Both the position numbers and the translations under genes were made by a program. Positions 1 to 11,917 of a DNA stretch of 64,000 bases are shown here, piece by piece. Positions within the stretch are counted from its first letter, which is position 1; each line of letters starts with the position of its first letter. The stretch covers positions 1,320,979 through 1,384,978 of the forward strand of contig MNCI01023742.1 of assembly GCA_015680685.1 (NCBI GenBank), read 5' to 3'. The notes below the pieces were generated by a model. That model was not told where the DNA came from. It saw nothing but the letters and a program-made list of their open reading frames with translations, and did no database searches. The stretch comes from Gnetum montanum (lineage: Eukaryota; Streptophyta; Gnetopsida; Gnetales; Gnetaceae).

Positions 1-1
1 T

Positions 2-166
2 TTCTGCATCCCGATAATTGTAGCTAAAATTCGGAATGTCCTAGAATACGAAACCGAAGGCGAAGCCACCAATCCTGCAACTGATTCATCATATCAAAAA
101 TCGTTACCAGCAACTGCCGCACATGAGAAGGCTCAGCCGCCATATCAGGGAACATTGCTACATTGA
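2..166 (+). CDS. Possible C-terminal exon of an unknown host gene (partial)
   Basis: A frame open from the window edge runs 54 codons to a TGA at 164-166. Its composition is more GC-rich and more codon-like than the AT-rich transposon DNA that fills the rest of the window, and it shows no retrotransposon motif. The peptide starts with a hydrophobic stretch (IPIIVAKI) and continues hydrophilic (YETEGEA, then a Gln/Pro-containing tail). I do not recognise the protein and see no domain. It could equally be a chance open frame. The upstream exon would lie outside the window. No poly(A) signal is obvious just downstream. Confidence 0.25.
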   Translation, partial: FCIPIIVAKIRNVLEYETEGEATNPATDSSYQKSLPATAAHEKAQPPYQGTLLH

Positions 167-674
167 AGGCATTAACATCGGGCATGGTTATTATATTTTT
201 GGTTGCAGGTTCTAGGGCAGATAAATTGATAATTGCCGATTTGATGCTGTGTTCTGTTTGTTGTTTTTTACCGCCTAGAAAAACTTTTAAAATGCATTCT
301 TAGGCCTGCAAAATGCTGGTGAATATTGCGGTCTCCCCAGAGGCGCGATGCCTTAGTACCTTGCACTCATACCATGGTGAAAAATTCCGATTTTCTACTT
401 AATCTGTGCGATGTATCCCAAAAGAAATCAACGTCTCCCCTTTGGAACAGGGCTAAGGTTTATGCTTATCTTTTTATGGGAGAATTCATTAAAATCCCCA
501 TAGTGATTTCCATCTCTTTCTATTCTTCTTCTTTCTTTTTTAAAAAATAAATGATAGAAACCAATACCTTTCCCAATCACATCTTGCCATTTCAATATTT
601 GTATTGTAATATTTTCTGAAAATCTCAACCATCTCATGTCTCTGTTCCATACAATGGCTAAATGTACCAACACA
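167..674. other. Unassigned sequence before element 1
   Basis: I see no gene here. A polypyrimidine-plus-CAG sequence near 195-212 resembles a splice acceptor but nothing open follows it. Short overlapping frames on both strands at 326-673 lack motifs and look like chance. Homology to the RNase H remnant of element 1 starts near 640-675. Confidence 0.5.
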
Positions 675-2372
675 TATCATGAAAGATGCATCAAATTATG
701 CCTTGGGAGTAGTGTTGACATAGTTAGATGACAAGAAACATCCCTACTATATCCACTACACTAACTGTAGCATTGTGTGCACATAACTAAACTATAGCAC
801 CATAGAGAAATAGTTGACGACAATGGTGTTTTCTCTAGAGAAGTTCAAGCATTATGTGCTTAGATACAAGGTATTTGTGCACATGGACCACAGTGCCATC
901 CGCTTCCTGATGAACAAGCCAATGGTGAGCCTCCGTGTCATATAGTGGCTGGTGATCTTGCAAGAATTCGATCTTATTATGGTAGATCGAAAGGACATTG
1001 GGAATGTGGTCACTGATCACTTATCTCAGTTGTAATGGGATGACAAAGAGGAAGAAGATCCATTATTTGGTATGTTTCTTGATGAACTCCTCTTTGCTGG
1101 GGCTATAATTGAACAAATGCTTAATGAGCCAAAATAGTATGATGGCATTCTCACCTATCTTCTCACTCAAGAGATGCCATAGTGGTTGGACCATCGAAAT
1201 AACAACAATTTCTTCACCAAGTAAAACACTTCATGGAGATCAATAGACACCGCTACAAGGTATGCATTGATGGCCTAGTTCATTGGTGTGCCTCTAATGT
1301 TAATCAACTACACATTCTCCAAAATGCTCATGAAGGTCCTTCTGGAGGACACTATGCTAGGAGACGCATGGCCATTAAAATCCTGATGGCAAGGTACTAT
1401 TGGCCAATAATCTTCAAGGATGCTTACCATTATGTTCGCTCTTGTGAACAATGTCAACAAGATGGTGGAATAACTACTTAAATGGAGGGACCTCAATAAT
1501 GGATTCAACCACAGGAATCCTTCAACATCTGGAGCATTGATTTCATGGGTTCCATCATGTCCATGTCAAATGGAAAGGCATACATCATAGTCACTATTAA
1601 CTATTATACAAAATGGGCAAAAGCAGAAGCCATCATCGATTGTACATCTTCTACTACTACTTGGTTTGTATAATAAAATGTTGTAAATATGTTTGGTATG
1701 CCATGTGCATTAATTTTTGATAATGGAACTTACTTTATAGGCACTACTTTTTGAAAGTTCATGCAACGCTTGGGGCTTGAGCATAAACTCACAACACCTT
1801 ACCATCCCCAAGCTAATGGTCAAGCTAAGAATACCAATAGGAAAATCACAAGAATACTAACAAGAACTGTTAGCAAGTATAGGAAAGATTAGAGCATAAA
1901 ACTCAACGATGCCCTTTGGGCCTACCACTCAACATGGAAACTTCTTATATGCTACTCTCTTTATAAGCTTATGTATGGAAAATTATCAATAGTTCCTATT
2001 CAATCTGATCTTTGTACACTTTCAACAGCTTATGACATTGACCTTAACTTAAGTCTATCCTAAAAAGAAAGACTAATGAATCTCAACCTACTAGATGAAA
2101 ATTGATTAGTAGCCTTATCATCTAATGAGTTGCATAAGGCCTATAATAAAAAGCATCATGATATAAAAATTAGAAAAGTCAAATTTCAACTAGGTAATAA
2201 GGTTTTCTATTGGAACCCCACACACGTACCTCAATGAACTAAGTTTCAAACATTGTGGGAAGGACCTTAAATTAGTTATGAGACTTTTCCTTCTGGGGCC
2301 ATGATGATCTACAAAATTGAGAGCCCAAACAAGAAATAGGTGGTCAACATCCAACAAATTAAACCTTTCCAT
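675..2372 (+). pseudogene. RNase H - integrase remnant of element 1
   Basis: This is the 3' end of a Ty3/gypsy pol polyprotein. RNase H (about 680-1120) shows the substrate-domain signatures NYALG and LEKF-HYVL, followed by the HLSQL linker. The integrase zinc finger (about 1290-1460) keeps HEGP...GGHY and CEQC. The catalytic core (about 1520-1990) keeps the first Asp (IDFMG, codon 1539-1541) and the second Asp (FDNGT, codon 1719-1721), but the third catalytic position is Lys (QAKNTN, codon 1827-1829) instead of Glu. The C-terminal segment with the YWN and FQTLWEGP motifs ends near 2370. Many in-frame TAG and TAA codons and frame changes make it non-functional. There is no chromodomain. Confidence 0.9.
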
Positions 2373-4573
2373 CAGTATAAGCTAGCCAATACAATAAAAG
2401 CTTCATCGAATGGACAACCACGCTTAATATTTAAGATCTCCTCCTTTCAACTTAGTTGTGGAAATGATAGCCAACCATGCTAACCATATAAGTGGCTCTT
2501 CAGTTTTTTAACTTTTTGTTTTACACATTTTTTTATTTTTCAACTTTTTGTTTTACAACTTTTTTTTTACACATTTTTTATTTTACAACTTTTTTTTACA
2601 CATACTTTATTTTACATATTTTTTTATGTTATTAATCTTTTCTAATTTTTTTTACACCATCGTTAGTACATTTTCTATTTTTTGAATATTTTACACTTTC
2701 TTTTATATTTTTTTTTATTTTATTTGATATGATTTTCTAACTTTTTGTTAATAATTGCTATGTACATTAGTAATGCATTGCTTGATGGTGGTATGTACTA
2801 CCTTTGTTATTTGATTGTTGGTGTCTAGTTTCTAGCTTTGAATTTTGTTATGAATGATTAGGACATGGTTTATTTTTTATGCAACATGTAGTAAGTCCAC
2901 AACATCCACCCATCCACAAACTCTATGGTTTTCCTTATTTTAGAAACATGCAATCCCTTTTTCATTAACACAACTTTAATAAATTTGTGACTTTGGTAGT
3001 TTCTGGAATTAGGAAGGATTCAAAAGTTTGAATTGGGTGTGGCTTCAAGGGGATTTGGTATTCTCTATGCCTTTCTATTTGCCTGGGTGCATGTGTGTTT
3101 TCATGGATTTCTTACTGTTCCATGTCAATTAATAAACAAAAGTTGAATAAGTCCTCACATGGTGTGGTTCTCATCAGAAAAAAAAATGATGACGATTCAA
3201 AGCACATCCCTTGGACAAAATAAATGCATGCATCTTTGTATGGTGTGGTTATCATCAGAGAAAAAAGAAAGAAATATGAGGATTCAAAGTACATCCCTTG
3301 GATAATATAAATACATGCATCTTTGCATGGTGTGTTCCTATTTCAAAAAAAAAAAAACAATGGAAATTCAAAGCACACCCATTAAAAGAAATAAATAGGT
3401 CACAAGCACTAGTTATGGGACTCATCCCCTTTAACTAAGGCCCTTCCTCAACTCCTACTTCTTCTCTAATAAGGAACGATGGTTGTTCTGTGGGAGCACT
3501 CTTATGTCTCAAGGGATGGACTTGTCTTAGAATAATGATGCAAAGTCATTGAACGTGGTTGGTTTTGGTCTAGACTAAGGATGGATCCTATCAAGTTATT
3601 TAACCACAAAATCTACAAGGAGATTCATGTGACCTTAATTAGAAACTCCATTCCACTCTCTCTCATCCATCTTTGTATTCCGTACCTCACCTCACTACCG
3701 ATTTCATGTTTTGGTTCGATGTCCTAGTTTGATGTGTCAAAATTCTTAGTTAGTTTCTTTCAAGTTTTTGTACTTAACCTTCTATAATCATTAATCATCC
3801 ATGGAGCCCATGGACTCTTTGGTTTGAAGTTATGAAAGGGCCTAAAAGGCTTGTGCCTACTTTGGGGAGGACCCACTTGCATATCTTTTGGTTGGGCTAG
3901 TTAAGTTCTTTACTCTTAGACACTTTTACAATCAAATCCTTTTTTATTTACCCCATCAATGGCATCCAATGTGCACATCTTCATAACATTTTTCAATGAA
4001 CTTTTCTTTTTTAATGTTGTGAATTCTAACACCCTCTTCAATTATTTTCTTATGTTAAAATTTTTCAAATTTAATGGATCACTTATCTATTATACCCTAA
4101 TTGTTAGCCTTTCTACTAACACTACTAAAGGAACCAATCAACCACAATCACAACCTAGTCAAGTGTAACCACTAATTAAACAAGGAATTTAACAATTGTA
4201 TGCTACACATTGCATACTAATTCATGATTTTGTTGTGATTGTAGTGGGAAGCATGGACTGGAAGTAGAACTATCTTCACCAAGGATGATGCAGTAGTACC
4301 ATACAATGAGTACTATTGATGATCATTGGATCTATGCTATCTCATTCTTCAATTTCCAAGAGGTGTTGGATGTTAGTGTTATCTAGGGTGTTCACTTCTT
4401 TTATCATGAACATCCAATTTTGTAAAAGTTGTAATTTCGTACACTTGGGCACTCAGCGTCTGTCTGTCCATCTAAGTTAGTTTGTATATTAGTCAATAAT
4501 CCCATACCTACCCAATATATTTTGTAAAGAACTTTTTCCTCCTTTTCTACACTCAAGGAAAAGTTTTTATTTA
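2373..4573 (+). other. Post-pol non-coding region of element 1
   Basis: About 2.2 kb with no convincing gene. It opens with a decayed PPT-like motif (AGTTGTGG at 2454, followed by AAA), then a T-rich tract (about 2510-2750). Further on are blocks found at the same place in elements 3, 4 and 5: GGTGTGGCTTCAAGGGG (about 3039), the TTTGCATGGTGTGG repeats, ACAAGCACTAGTTATGGGAC (about 3403) and TACTTTGGGGAGGACCCAC (about 3858). The conservation of order between copies shows it is a constant part of this retrotransposon family. Short frames at 3959-4168 are AT-rich and unsupported. Confidence 0.7.
3150..3390 (+). repeat. Three imperfect tandem copies of an ~80-bp block
   Basis: The block reads TTTG(C/T)ATGGTGTGGTT, then an A-rich run, then ATTCAAAGCACA(T/C)CCCTTGGA. 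It occurs about three times in a row here (starting near 3153, 3235 and 3322). One or two copies lie at the equivalent place in element 3 (27720-27875), element 4 (45470-45590) and element 5 (58450-58530). Function unknown. Confidence 0.7.
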
Positions 4574-4585
4574 GTCATGGGGGTA
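4574..4585 (+). other. Polypurine tract (PPT) of element 1
   Basis: GTCATGGGGGTA lies immediately before the LTR start TGATGA. The same context (AGTTTTNATTCAGTCGTGGGGGTA type) precedes every 3' LTR in this window. It is the expected primer for plus-strand DNA synthesis. Confidence 0.85.
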
Positions 4586-5420
4586 TGATGAATTGTTGTT
4601 TTTCCTCTACTTTGACATTGGGTACATGACATCGAAGCTATGACATCGGGTATGCGATGTTGGGGTCTTGCTGCAATGTTAGGTATCTAACGTTGGGGTA
4701 TATACACTAGCCTATAAATATAGTGCCTAGGCTTTAATTTTAAGTCAATTTTGATATTAGTTTTTAGTCACAATAGCAAAGATCTTGTAGTTTATTATCC
4801 TCAAAGTTAGAATATTTTCTGAGTGCCCATAGAAGGAGTCTAAGTGTGTATAGTTCTTTGTTCAAGCACTAATGTACCTGAGTGCAACAGTGTGATGGGA
4901 ATAAAATGAACTCTTTTGATAATCCTTGTAGCACTGAGACTATATTAATGTTTCTTTTAATGCACTTTGCTTTATTGCATCTCAATTAAGCAATTTATTT
5001 TCAACAGTTAATGAATGTAAGCATGACCACTTTATGCATACATTTAGTACTTGGTAACCCAGAAATGCTTAACGTTTGGTAGCACAACAGCACTATATGT
5101 GTTCATGAAAGTGGGACAATTACTTGTGTTAGGATAGATAAGCAGTAAACAAATTAAATTTTAAATTACTTCACTTTTCATTCTTGTTATAGGCGCTCAC
5201 ATCTATAAAACATAAAATCATAAAAAATCATATACCTCAATTACACTTAAATCATGCCCTTGAGTCTCACAAGTGTAGTTGGGAAGACAACAAATGTTCT
5301 CAATGCTCATTTCACTTCCTAAAGAAACTAGTGTACTAGATAACTATAAGTCCACAAAATTTGACCTGATCACATGTAATGCCTTAATGGTTGGGCGTAG
5401 GGGTACCTCACCGCTCATTA
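4586..5420 (+). repeat. 3' LTR of element 1
   Basis: 835 bp beginning TGATGAATTG and ending CCGCTCATTA, a decayed form of the family terminus TCATCA. It contains a TATA box (CCTATAAATATAG, TATA at 4713), GACATCG/GCGATG motifs in U3, and the conserved 3' end TGGTTGGGCGTAGGGGTACC. It is not closely related to the 3' LTR of element 2, so it is not that element's missing 5' LTR. No PBS follows it. Confidence 0.85.
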
Positions 5421-5454
5421 ACCTATAAGGAAGTAGATAAAGAGAGATGTTGCT

Positions 5455-7250
5455 ATGGAGGTGAAACATGTTCATACCAAAGGGAAAAAAGCCAACACAT
5501 ATGTTATCATAGAAGAGATTAATGCTTATCAATTCATTTTGGAGAAACTCCATCAAAATCATGAGGAGCCATCAAAGAAACATATCATCAGACTAGAAGA
5601 ACTTGTCAAAGACCAACTTCACTCTACCCTGGTATAGACACATAACTGGGGGGCTATTAACTCAAGATACAAGAGGAACTCTAGGGCATGGAATCCCACT
5701 AAGTCCAACAAGGAAACTTACAAGAGTCATGAAAGGAGAGCTAGTCAAAACTATTCTCCTACTACCTCCTTTGCTTCATCATGATCATCAGAGGACTATG
5801 ACAGGAGACAACACAAGTATCAAATATTTGATAGGAAAAAAATAAGAGCTCATGGTCATCATGACCGATACTCAAGGTATTTTGATTTAGAAGATGAGGA
5901 GTATGAAAGAAGAAGACACATGAATAGAAGAGGGGATTAAGAGAGGCATGAGCATAGAAGGGGTCATTGCTACCATAGAGCCTATGAACCTAATAATGAT
6001 GACAAACCCCTTATGACAACCTAAAACATGATCAACATTCAAGAAGTGGTCTACATACCAACCAAGCAAATGTGAGATAGCTGAATCAAATAGCTAGATA
6101 TGAATAACACGCCCTAATTTGAAGGATGTTGTAATATTGATCCTCAGAATCACCTTCAAGCATTCCACAATGTTTGTTCCCTTCAAAACATCAAGAGTGA
6201 GTAGAAGAAATTCAAGCTATTTCCTAGAACACTTGTGAAGGAAGCAAAAAGATGGTATAGATCACTAGAACCTAAATCCATCAAACGTTGAAGTACCATG
6301 CTCAAAAATTTTAATGAAAAATATTAGACATATTCATGAGTGTCAAACCTAAGAAAGCAAATCCAAAACTAGAAATAAGGAACTCATGAGACCCTTGATG
6401 CAGCAATGGGAAAATATTATTCACTATTACATAGATGTCCAGACCATGGATTTTCATCAAAGGAATAGCTAAAGCACATCATAGATAGGCTAAGAAGCAA
6501 AAGAAGAGAGATCCTTGGGGTTTATGCCCAAGAAAGACTATTAGAATTAACTACCTATCAAATTCAAAGACTCATTGATCAAGTGGCAAAAGAAGAAGAA
6601 GAACTCAAGAAAAGTGAATCAACAAAAGAATAAAATAGGGATCCATCCAACCACAAAAGAGATGCATGGGTGTATGATATCCAAGAGGAAGAAACCTTGG
6701 ATCAAGTCATCAGGAAAGAGATGCTACTAATTCATAAATTTATTGCTGATGTAGTAGCACAGGTAGAGAAATTGTGGGATTTAGTAAATGAACAATGTAC
6801 AATAGCACTAAAGATTATGGATGAAAAAGTAGAACAAGTGCTCAACAAAGGCATAGATAAAAAGAAGAAGAAGAAATTTGGACAAGAGAGCAAAGTTGCT
6901 TCAATAGTTGGGTACCCAAACATCAACTCCACAGATGATGAAGGTTGTACTATGTGCCAATATAAGCATCCTAAGGAATGTTGTCCAATCATGGTACATC
7001 CACAAGAAAATGGAGCATACGCACATAATCCATAATTTTTTCAAAAGAAAATTCCCAAGTCATTGCCTTATCCTAAAGGTAACTACAGAAGAAAACTTAA
7101 ACCAACGTAGTATCCTAGTAAAGCCTTACCCTAGTCACAAGAGCACTACCATCAATAATAGTAGCAACCGCAATCATGGGCCATGCCACCACCGTGCCAA
7201 CAATATCAATATTGAAAACCTGACACTTATGAATACTATGTCTAGCATCT
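5455..7250 (+). pseudogene. gag remnant of element 2
   Basis: Gag packages the RNA into virus-like particles. A leading region up to about 5760 is not recognisable. An Arg/His/Asp-rich linker (about 5780-5960) precedes the capsid-like core (about 6100-6660), with the family signatures HLQAFHN, KLFP, W-RSLEPKSI and IIDRL. A Lys-rich coiled-coil stretch (6670-6900) follows. The zinc-knuckle-like motif CTMCQYKHPKECCP lies at about 6949-6990; its spacing is C-x2-C-x3-H-x3-CC, one residue shorter than a standard CCHC knuckle. Gln/Pro-rich sequence continues to about 7500. Stops and frame changes are frequent. Confidence 0.8.
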
Positions 7251-7669
7251 AGTCTTAACTAATCGTGCAATTGTTCAAAGCCCATAGTAATATTTAGCAA
7301 AATACCACAAATCAATGTTATAAAGTACTAATCCCAACTTATACATGCAGCCTTTAATAGCTGGACCTTCAACTTAACACTTTAGTCCTATGCCACCAGT
7401 GCCACCTCCTATTATCCAGGGGAACTTGCCATCACAACCTCAACCAAAAAGCACTGCAAGGGTAGTCAATACACATGAGAAGAAGGTTACTTATGAGTCT
7501 CAACCCAAGAAATGACCATTCTTCAAAATGATCCTAGGGAAGACTCAGTGGTAGGGGAACATGTCTAACTCCACCCCACATACATCGAGTGCTTTCCAAT
7601 GGAATAAGCTTCCAAACTCATTAGGTCCAAATGTCACAACTATCATGTTCACATAAATAGCAATCCATT

Positions 7670-8440
7670 AGATCAAGGTAGGGACTCTTTCATAGAAAAG
7701 AACTAATCTAAGATGTCCCTTAATTTATCTCCAAATAGCCAGACAAAAACTGTGCAAAGTTCAATTAGATTTTGGGTCTAGAGTAAATTTGATATCTCAA
7801 GACATGTACCGGGCCTAGAATCTCCCATCACTAAAGAAAAGTAACATCCATCTAGATCTTGCAAACCAATCAATCATAGTTCCACTTAGACAGGTGAATG
7901 ATGTGATTACCACCATCAGTAGTTGGTCCTATCCTACTAATTTTCTAGTAGTTCATGTGGATAAAAACAAGGGATAGTTTCCAATTATTGTAGAAAGTGC
8001 TTGGCTTAGCACTATGGATTCTAAGCTTGAAATTTTTGATTTATCCTTACAAATTTCCAAGGAAGATGAAGCTAGAATCATACACAGATGAAGGGTTCCA
8101 TGTATTGCATATAGCGATCATGGATGTAATTACATGCAAAGAATTTGGACCATTAAACGAAAAGAGACTATAGCATGCAATCAATGTGTAGAAACAAGTT
8201 GTAAAATTGCATGTATGCAATAGCCACCTTACAAGAGGGCATCCAATGGCTAATTACCAATGAAGAAACAAAATCTAATAAGTACATGGAGCTAGAAGAA
8301 TAGATTATTAGTACCTACGTGGTAGAAATAGACAAGTTAGAACAACTAAGGAAAAGACTCTCTTATCCTTACAATAATTAGGAGGAAGAAACAGACTAGG
8401 GATACTTGGAAATTTGAAACACAATTGAACTAGAACTAAT
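7670..8440 (+). pseudogene. Protease remnant and linker of element 2
   Basis: Aspartic-protease domain of the polyprotein. The active-site region reads LDFGSRVNLISQDMY (about 7765-7812), where the catalytic D-(S/T)-G has become D-F-G. Downstream are the PI(I/V) and AWLS segment (about 7980-8020) and the Cys-bearing linker PCIAYSDHGCN (about 8098-8130) shared with elements 3 and 5. Several in-frame stops. Inactive as it stands. Confidence 0.7.
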
Positions 8441-8444
8441 AGAA

Positions 8445-10090
8445 TTGAAGACTCTACCTGCAACATTAGAATACACATTTCTGAACAACAAGAAGTTAGT
8501 AGTTATCAACACCAACCCAAACAAAGAACAAAAAGAGAAATTACTAGAAATGCTCAACAGATGGCCTACAACATTCATGTGGTCTTATGATGAGATCATA
8601 GGAATTGATCCACAAATTTTCCAACACCGAATCTACACTAATTATGCAATTAAACTAAAACACCAACCTCAACAAAGACATGATCCTAAACTCAAGGATA
8701 TCATCAAGAAAGAATTGGTAATGTTGCTAAAGGTAGAGTTCATTTATCCAATTGTGGTTAGTCTATGGATAAGTCCATTGGTGATAGTTCCAAAGAAGAA
8801 AGGAAAATGATGCATCTACATCGACTTCCAGTTGTTGAACTTAGCCACATTTAAGGATCATTTTCCATTACCCTTTGCTGATCAAGTCCTAGAAACAATT
8901 TCAAGACATGAGTACTACAACTTTTTTGATGGGTACAATAGATATAATCAAATCCACATTACACTAGAGAACTAAGAGAAAACCATGTTCACCAATCCAT
9001 GAGGAATGTTTATTTATAGACTTATGCCTTTTGATTTGTGGAATGTGCCAGCAATCTTCCAGAGAATGGTTTTAAGAATTTTTCAAAAGCAAATAGGTAA
9101 TGGTGTTGAATTTTTCATGGATGATTTTTCAACATATGGGCAAGATTTCAAACAAGCCTTAGACTAGTTGAATCAAGTGCTTACAAGATGTGTTGAAACT
9201 AATCTAAAGCTTAATTGGCAGAAGAGCTATCTTATGGTCCAAGGAGGTATAGTACTGGGACATAAAATCTCCCAAAAGGGTATAGAGGTAGTTCCTGAAA
9301 AAACTAGAGTCGTCCAAAATATTACTTAAAGGTGGCAAATAGTAAAAGATGTAAGATCATTTTTGGGCCATACAGGATACTACAAAATATTTATTGAAAA
9401 GTTCTTGAAAATAGCCACACTGTTGGTAGAACTCACAAAGAAGGATGCATCTTTTGAGTGGAGTGAGTCATGTGAAAAGGCATTCAAAAAATTGAAACAA
9501 AAATTAGCTAACACACAAATCCTTCAAGCTCTAAATTAGTTGAGACCTTTTCATATCATGACTAATGCCTATAACTATGCACTTGGCACAGTACTGACAT
9601 ATCTTGATAATTAAAAGAGACCATACTGCATACACTATGCCAAAAAGAATCACTAGAGCACAATTAAACTACATCACAATTGAAAAGAAGCTAATTACCA
9701 TGGTGTATGTGATTGAAAAATTCAAACATTATGTGCTTGCTTACCATATCTATGTTCACATAGACCATAATGCCATCCAATTTTTAATCAACAAGAAAAT
9801 GGTCAATCCCAAAGTGATAAGTTGGCTTCTGATTGTTTAAGAGTTTGACATCAAAATGATTAATAATGAAGGGGATAGAAAATGTTGTAGTTAATCATTT
9901 ATCAAGGTCAAAATGGGACACAGACAACCGAGTAGCATCCTCTTTAGAAAAATTTCCTGATGAGGACCTCTTCACTAGAATAGTAAAGGTTGTGAATTTA
10001 ACAAAACAATCATGGATGGCAAATCACCTAACATACCTCATCATGCAAGAGCTTCTTGTTGAATGGAATAGAAAAAAACATGAATAATTC
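8445..10090 (+). pseudogene. Reverse transcriptase - RNase H remnant of element 2
   Basis: RT copies the element RNA into DNA. The fingers/palm signatures are visible: SPLVIVPKK (about 8770-8805), FKDHFPLPFADQVL (about 8850-8890), then a decayed DGY-R-YNQI. The catalytic FMDDF box is intact at 9114-9128, as in other OTA-type elements. The thumb/connection is at VLGHKISQKGI (about 9255-9290) and FLGHTGYY (about 9360-9385). RNase H begins near 9555 (NYALGTVL). A frameshift near 9610-9650 splits it from the rest (9604-9840: ITRAQLNY, EKFKHYVL). Numerous TAG stops. Confidence 0.9.
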
Positions 10091-10094
10091 CTTC

Positions 10095-11265
10095 ACAAAG
10101 CTAAACAATACATGGGAATAAATGGTAACCTATACAAAATTTATGCAAATGGGCTCGTTAAATGATGTGTACCAAATTGTGACTAGCAAAGAATGTTACA
10201 AGATGTTCATGAAGGTCCATGTGGTGGCCACTATGTAGAGCATACAATAGCACTTAAACTACTAATGGCAAGCTACTTTTGGCCTACTCTATTCAAATAT
10301 GTACACACTTTTGCCCAATTATGTGAACATTGCCAAAGAGATGAAGGAATTAAGGCTAGACATGAAGGGCCGCAACATTGGATATAGCTGTTGAAGCCTT
10401 TTGATATTTGGGAAATTGATTTTATGAGGCCCATTAAACATATGTCAAATGAAAAAGCATACATTATTGTGACTATCGATTATTACACAAAGTGGATAGA
10501 AGAAACAACAGTAAAATATTGTATAGCAAAAATAGCTAGCAATTTTTTCCAACGACATGTGATGAATCAATTTCGAGTATCTAGAACACTAATATCAAAT
10601 AATGAGACCCACTTCACCAATGCTACCTTTAAGAAACTCATGCAACAACTTGGGGTAAACCATAAATTAATAGCATTATATCATCCCCAAGCAAATGGTC
10701 AAGCCAAAGTTACTAACCATGAAATTACTAAAATACTTACTAGTATAGTTAGTAGGTTTAGATGTCATTGGAGTACAAAATTAAATGATGCTCTATGGGC
10801 CTATAGAACATCTTAGAAACTACCTATAGGGTACACTCCATATGAGTTAGTCTATGAAAAGTTACTGATACTTCCAATCCAAGTAGAGCTTCACACTTTA
10901 GCTATTACTAATGAACTTGAACTTGATTTGAGTTTAGCACAAAAGGAACATCTAATGAATCTAAATCTTTTAGATGAAAATACATAAGTAGCACTTCTGG
11001 GTAGTGAATTCCACAAGCATTGTTCTAAATTTAGGTAGAATTTGTAGATAAGAAATGTAACCATATAACTAGGTGACAAGGTCTTTTATTATAGCCCTAG
11101 TCATTAACCCCAAAAGGCTAAATTTCAGACACTTTGGAAGGGACCGTATAAAGTACATGCCACTTATCCATTTGGTGCCTTACATATTCATCACCCATCT
11201 AGCCCACATAAGCTTATCCTTGTCAACATCCAACAAGTTAAACCATACTATGAGTACTCAAAATA
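10095..11265 (+). pseudogene. Integrase remnant of element 2
   Basis: Integrase inserts the DNA copy into the chromosome. The H2C2 zinc finger is present at about 10205-10350 (HEGPCGGHY...CEHCQRD). The core runs 10391-10816. The first catalytic Asp is kept (EIDFM, codon 10418-10420), the second is Asn (SNNETHF, codon 10598-10600), and the Glu is Lys (QAKVTN, codon 10706-10708). The HPQANGQ and LNDALWAYR motifs are well kept. The C-terminal region continues with frame shifts to about 11265. It has no chromodomain. Confidence 0.9.
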
Positions 11266-11917
11266 ATCTACCCAACCTACTCCCTAATCTTCCACTTGCC
11301 TGAACTTCCATTTCCTTGATCTTCATAATAGTTGTGGGGGAATCCATTTAAAACCATAGGTACCTTACTGATTTTTCTATTTTTTTTTGTTTTACAATTC
11401 TTTTCATTTTTCACAATCTTTTACGTTTTTTTCATTTTTTATATACTTTCTCATATCTTCAATTTTTTGCATTCTTTAATATTTTTCAATTCTTTAACAT
11501 TTTTCATTCTTTATACTTTTACCTAATTTTTACCATCTTTTCCATTTCTTTTATACTTTGTTTCAAACCCTTTGTAAATAATTTTTTATCATTAATAAAA
11601 CACATTTAAATAAAGACAAGATGTAGCCCAATAAGATGAAACTTTCTTTATATAATCAGGTCATAAGAGACTAATTATTTGCACAGTGAACCCGCATCAT
11701 CCATCTATCTATTTCAATAATAAGAGGTTCTTACCATAGCCATAATGATATTATTTTCATCATCAAACTAAGAATAAACTTATGATCATTATGCCTAGAC
11801 AAAAAAGTGAAGAACCAAGTGGAATGAAAAGGGTGTGACATCAAGGGGACTTGTGGATTCATTTTGTACTATCATTGTAAGTTCTATCATGTTACTAAGG
11901 TTGTATTATATCCTTAT
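11266..11917 (+). other. Start of post-pol non-coding region of element 2
   Basis: Contains a PPT-like motif AGTTGTGGGGG at 11330-11340, a T-rich tract (about 11365-11560), and the family block GTGTGACATCAAGGGGACTTG (about 11832). No gene. It is cut at 11917 by the insertion of element M and resumes at 33828. Confidence 0.75.
11913..11917. other. Target-site duplication of element M (left copy)
   Basis: CTTAT, repeated exactly at 33823-33827 right after the far end of M. Five bases is the usual Ty3/gypsy duplication length. Confidence 0.9.

Larger units (their letters stand above)
675..5420 (+). mobile_element. Element 1: 5'-truncated Ty3/gypsy (OTA-type) retrotransposon
   Basis: The element starts abruptly inside RNase H, runs through integrase and a long post-pol non-coding region, and ends in a polypurine tract and an LTR. 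Gag, protease and RT are absent, as is the 5' LTR. No ORF3 is present between pol and the PPT, unlike elements 2, 3 and M. The truncation point cannot be assigned to a cause. Integrase similar to elements 2, 3 and 5 places it in the same extended family. Confidence 0.85.

Noticed and set aside
428-673. 81-codon minus-strand frame near the window start
   Set aside because: No motif, overlaps another chance frame on the plus strand, AT-rich.
3150-3390. CRISPR array
   Set aside because: Only three imperfect, almost directly joined repeats in a plant retroelement; no spacers of constant length and no cas genes.
4586-5420. 5' LTR of element 2
   Set aside because: A PPT precedes it, no PBS follows it, and its sequence does not match element 2's 3' LTR.
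11332-11526. Phe-rich frame that looks like membrane segments
   Set aside because: It reads through the T-rich post-pol tract; comparable Phe-rich frames arise at the same place in every copy and none is conserved in sequence.
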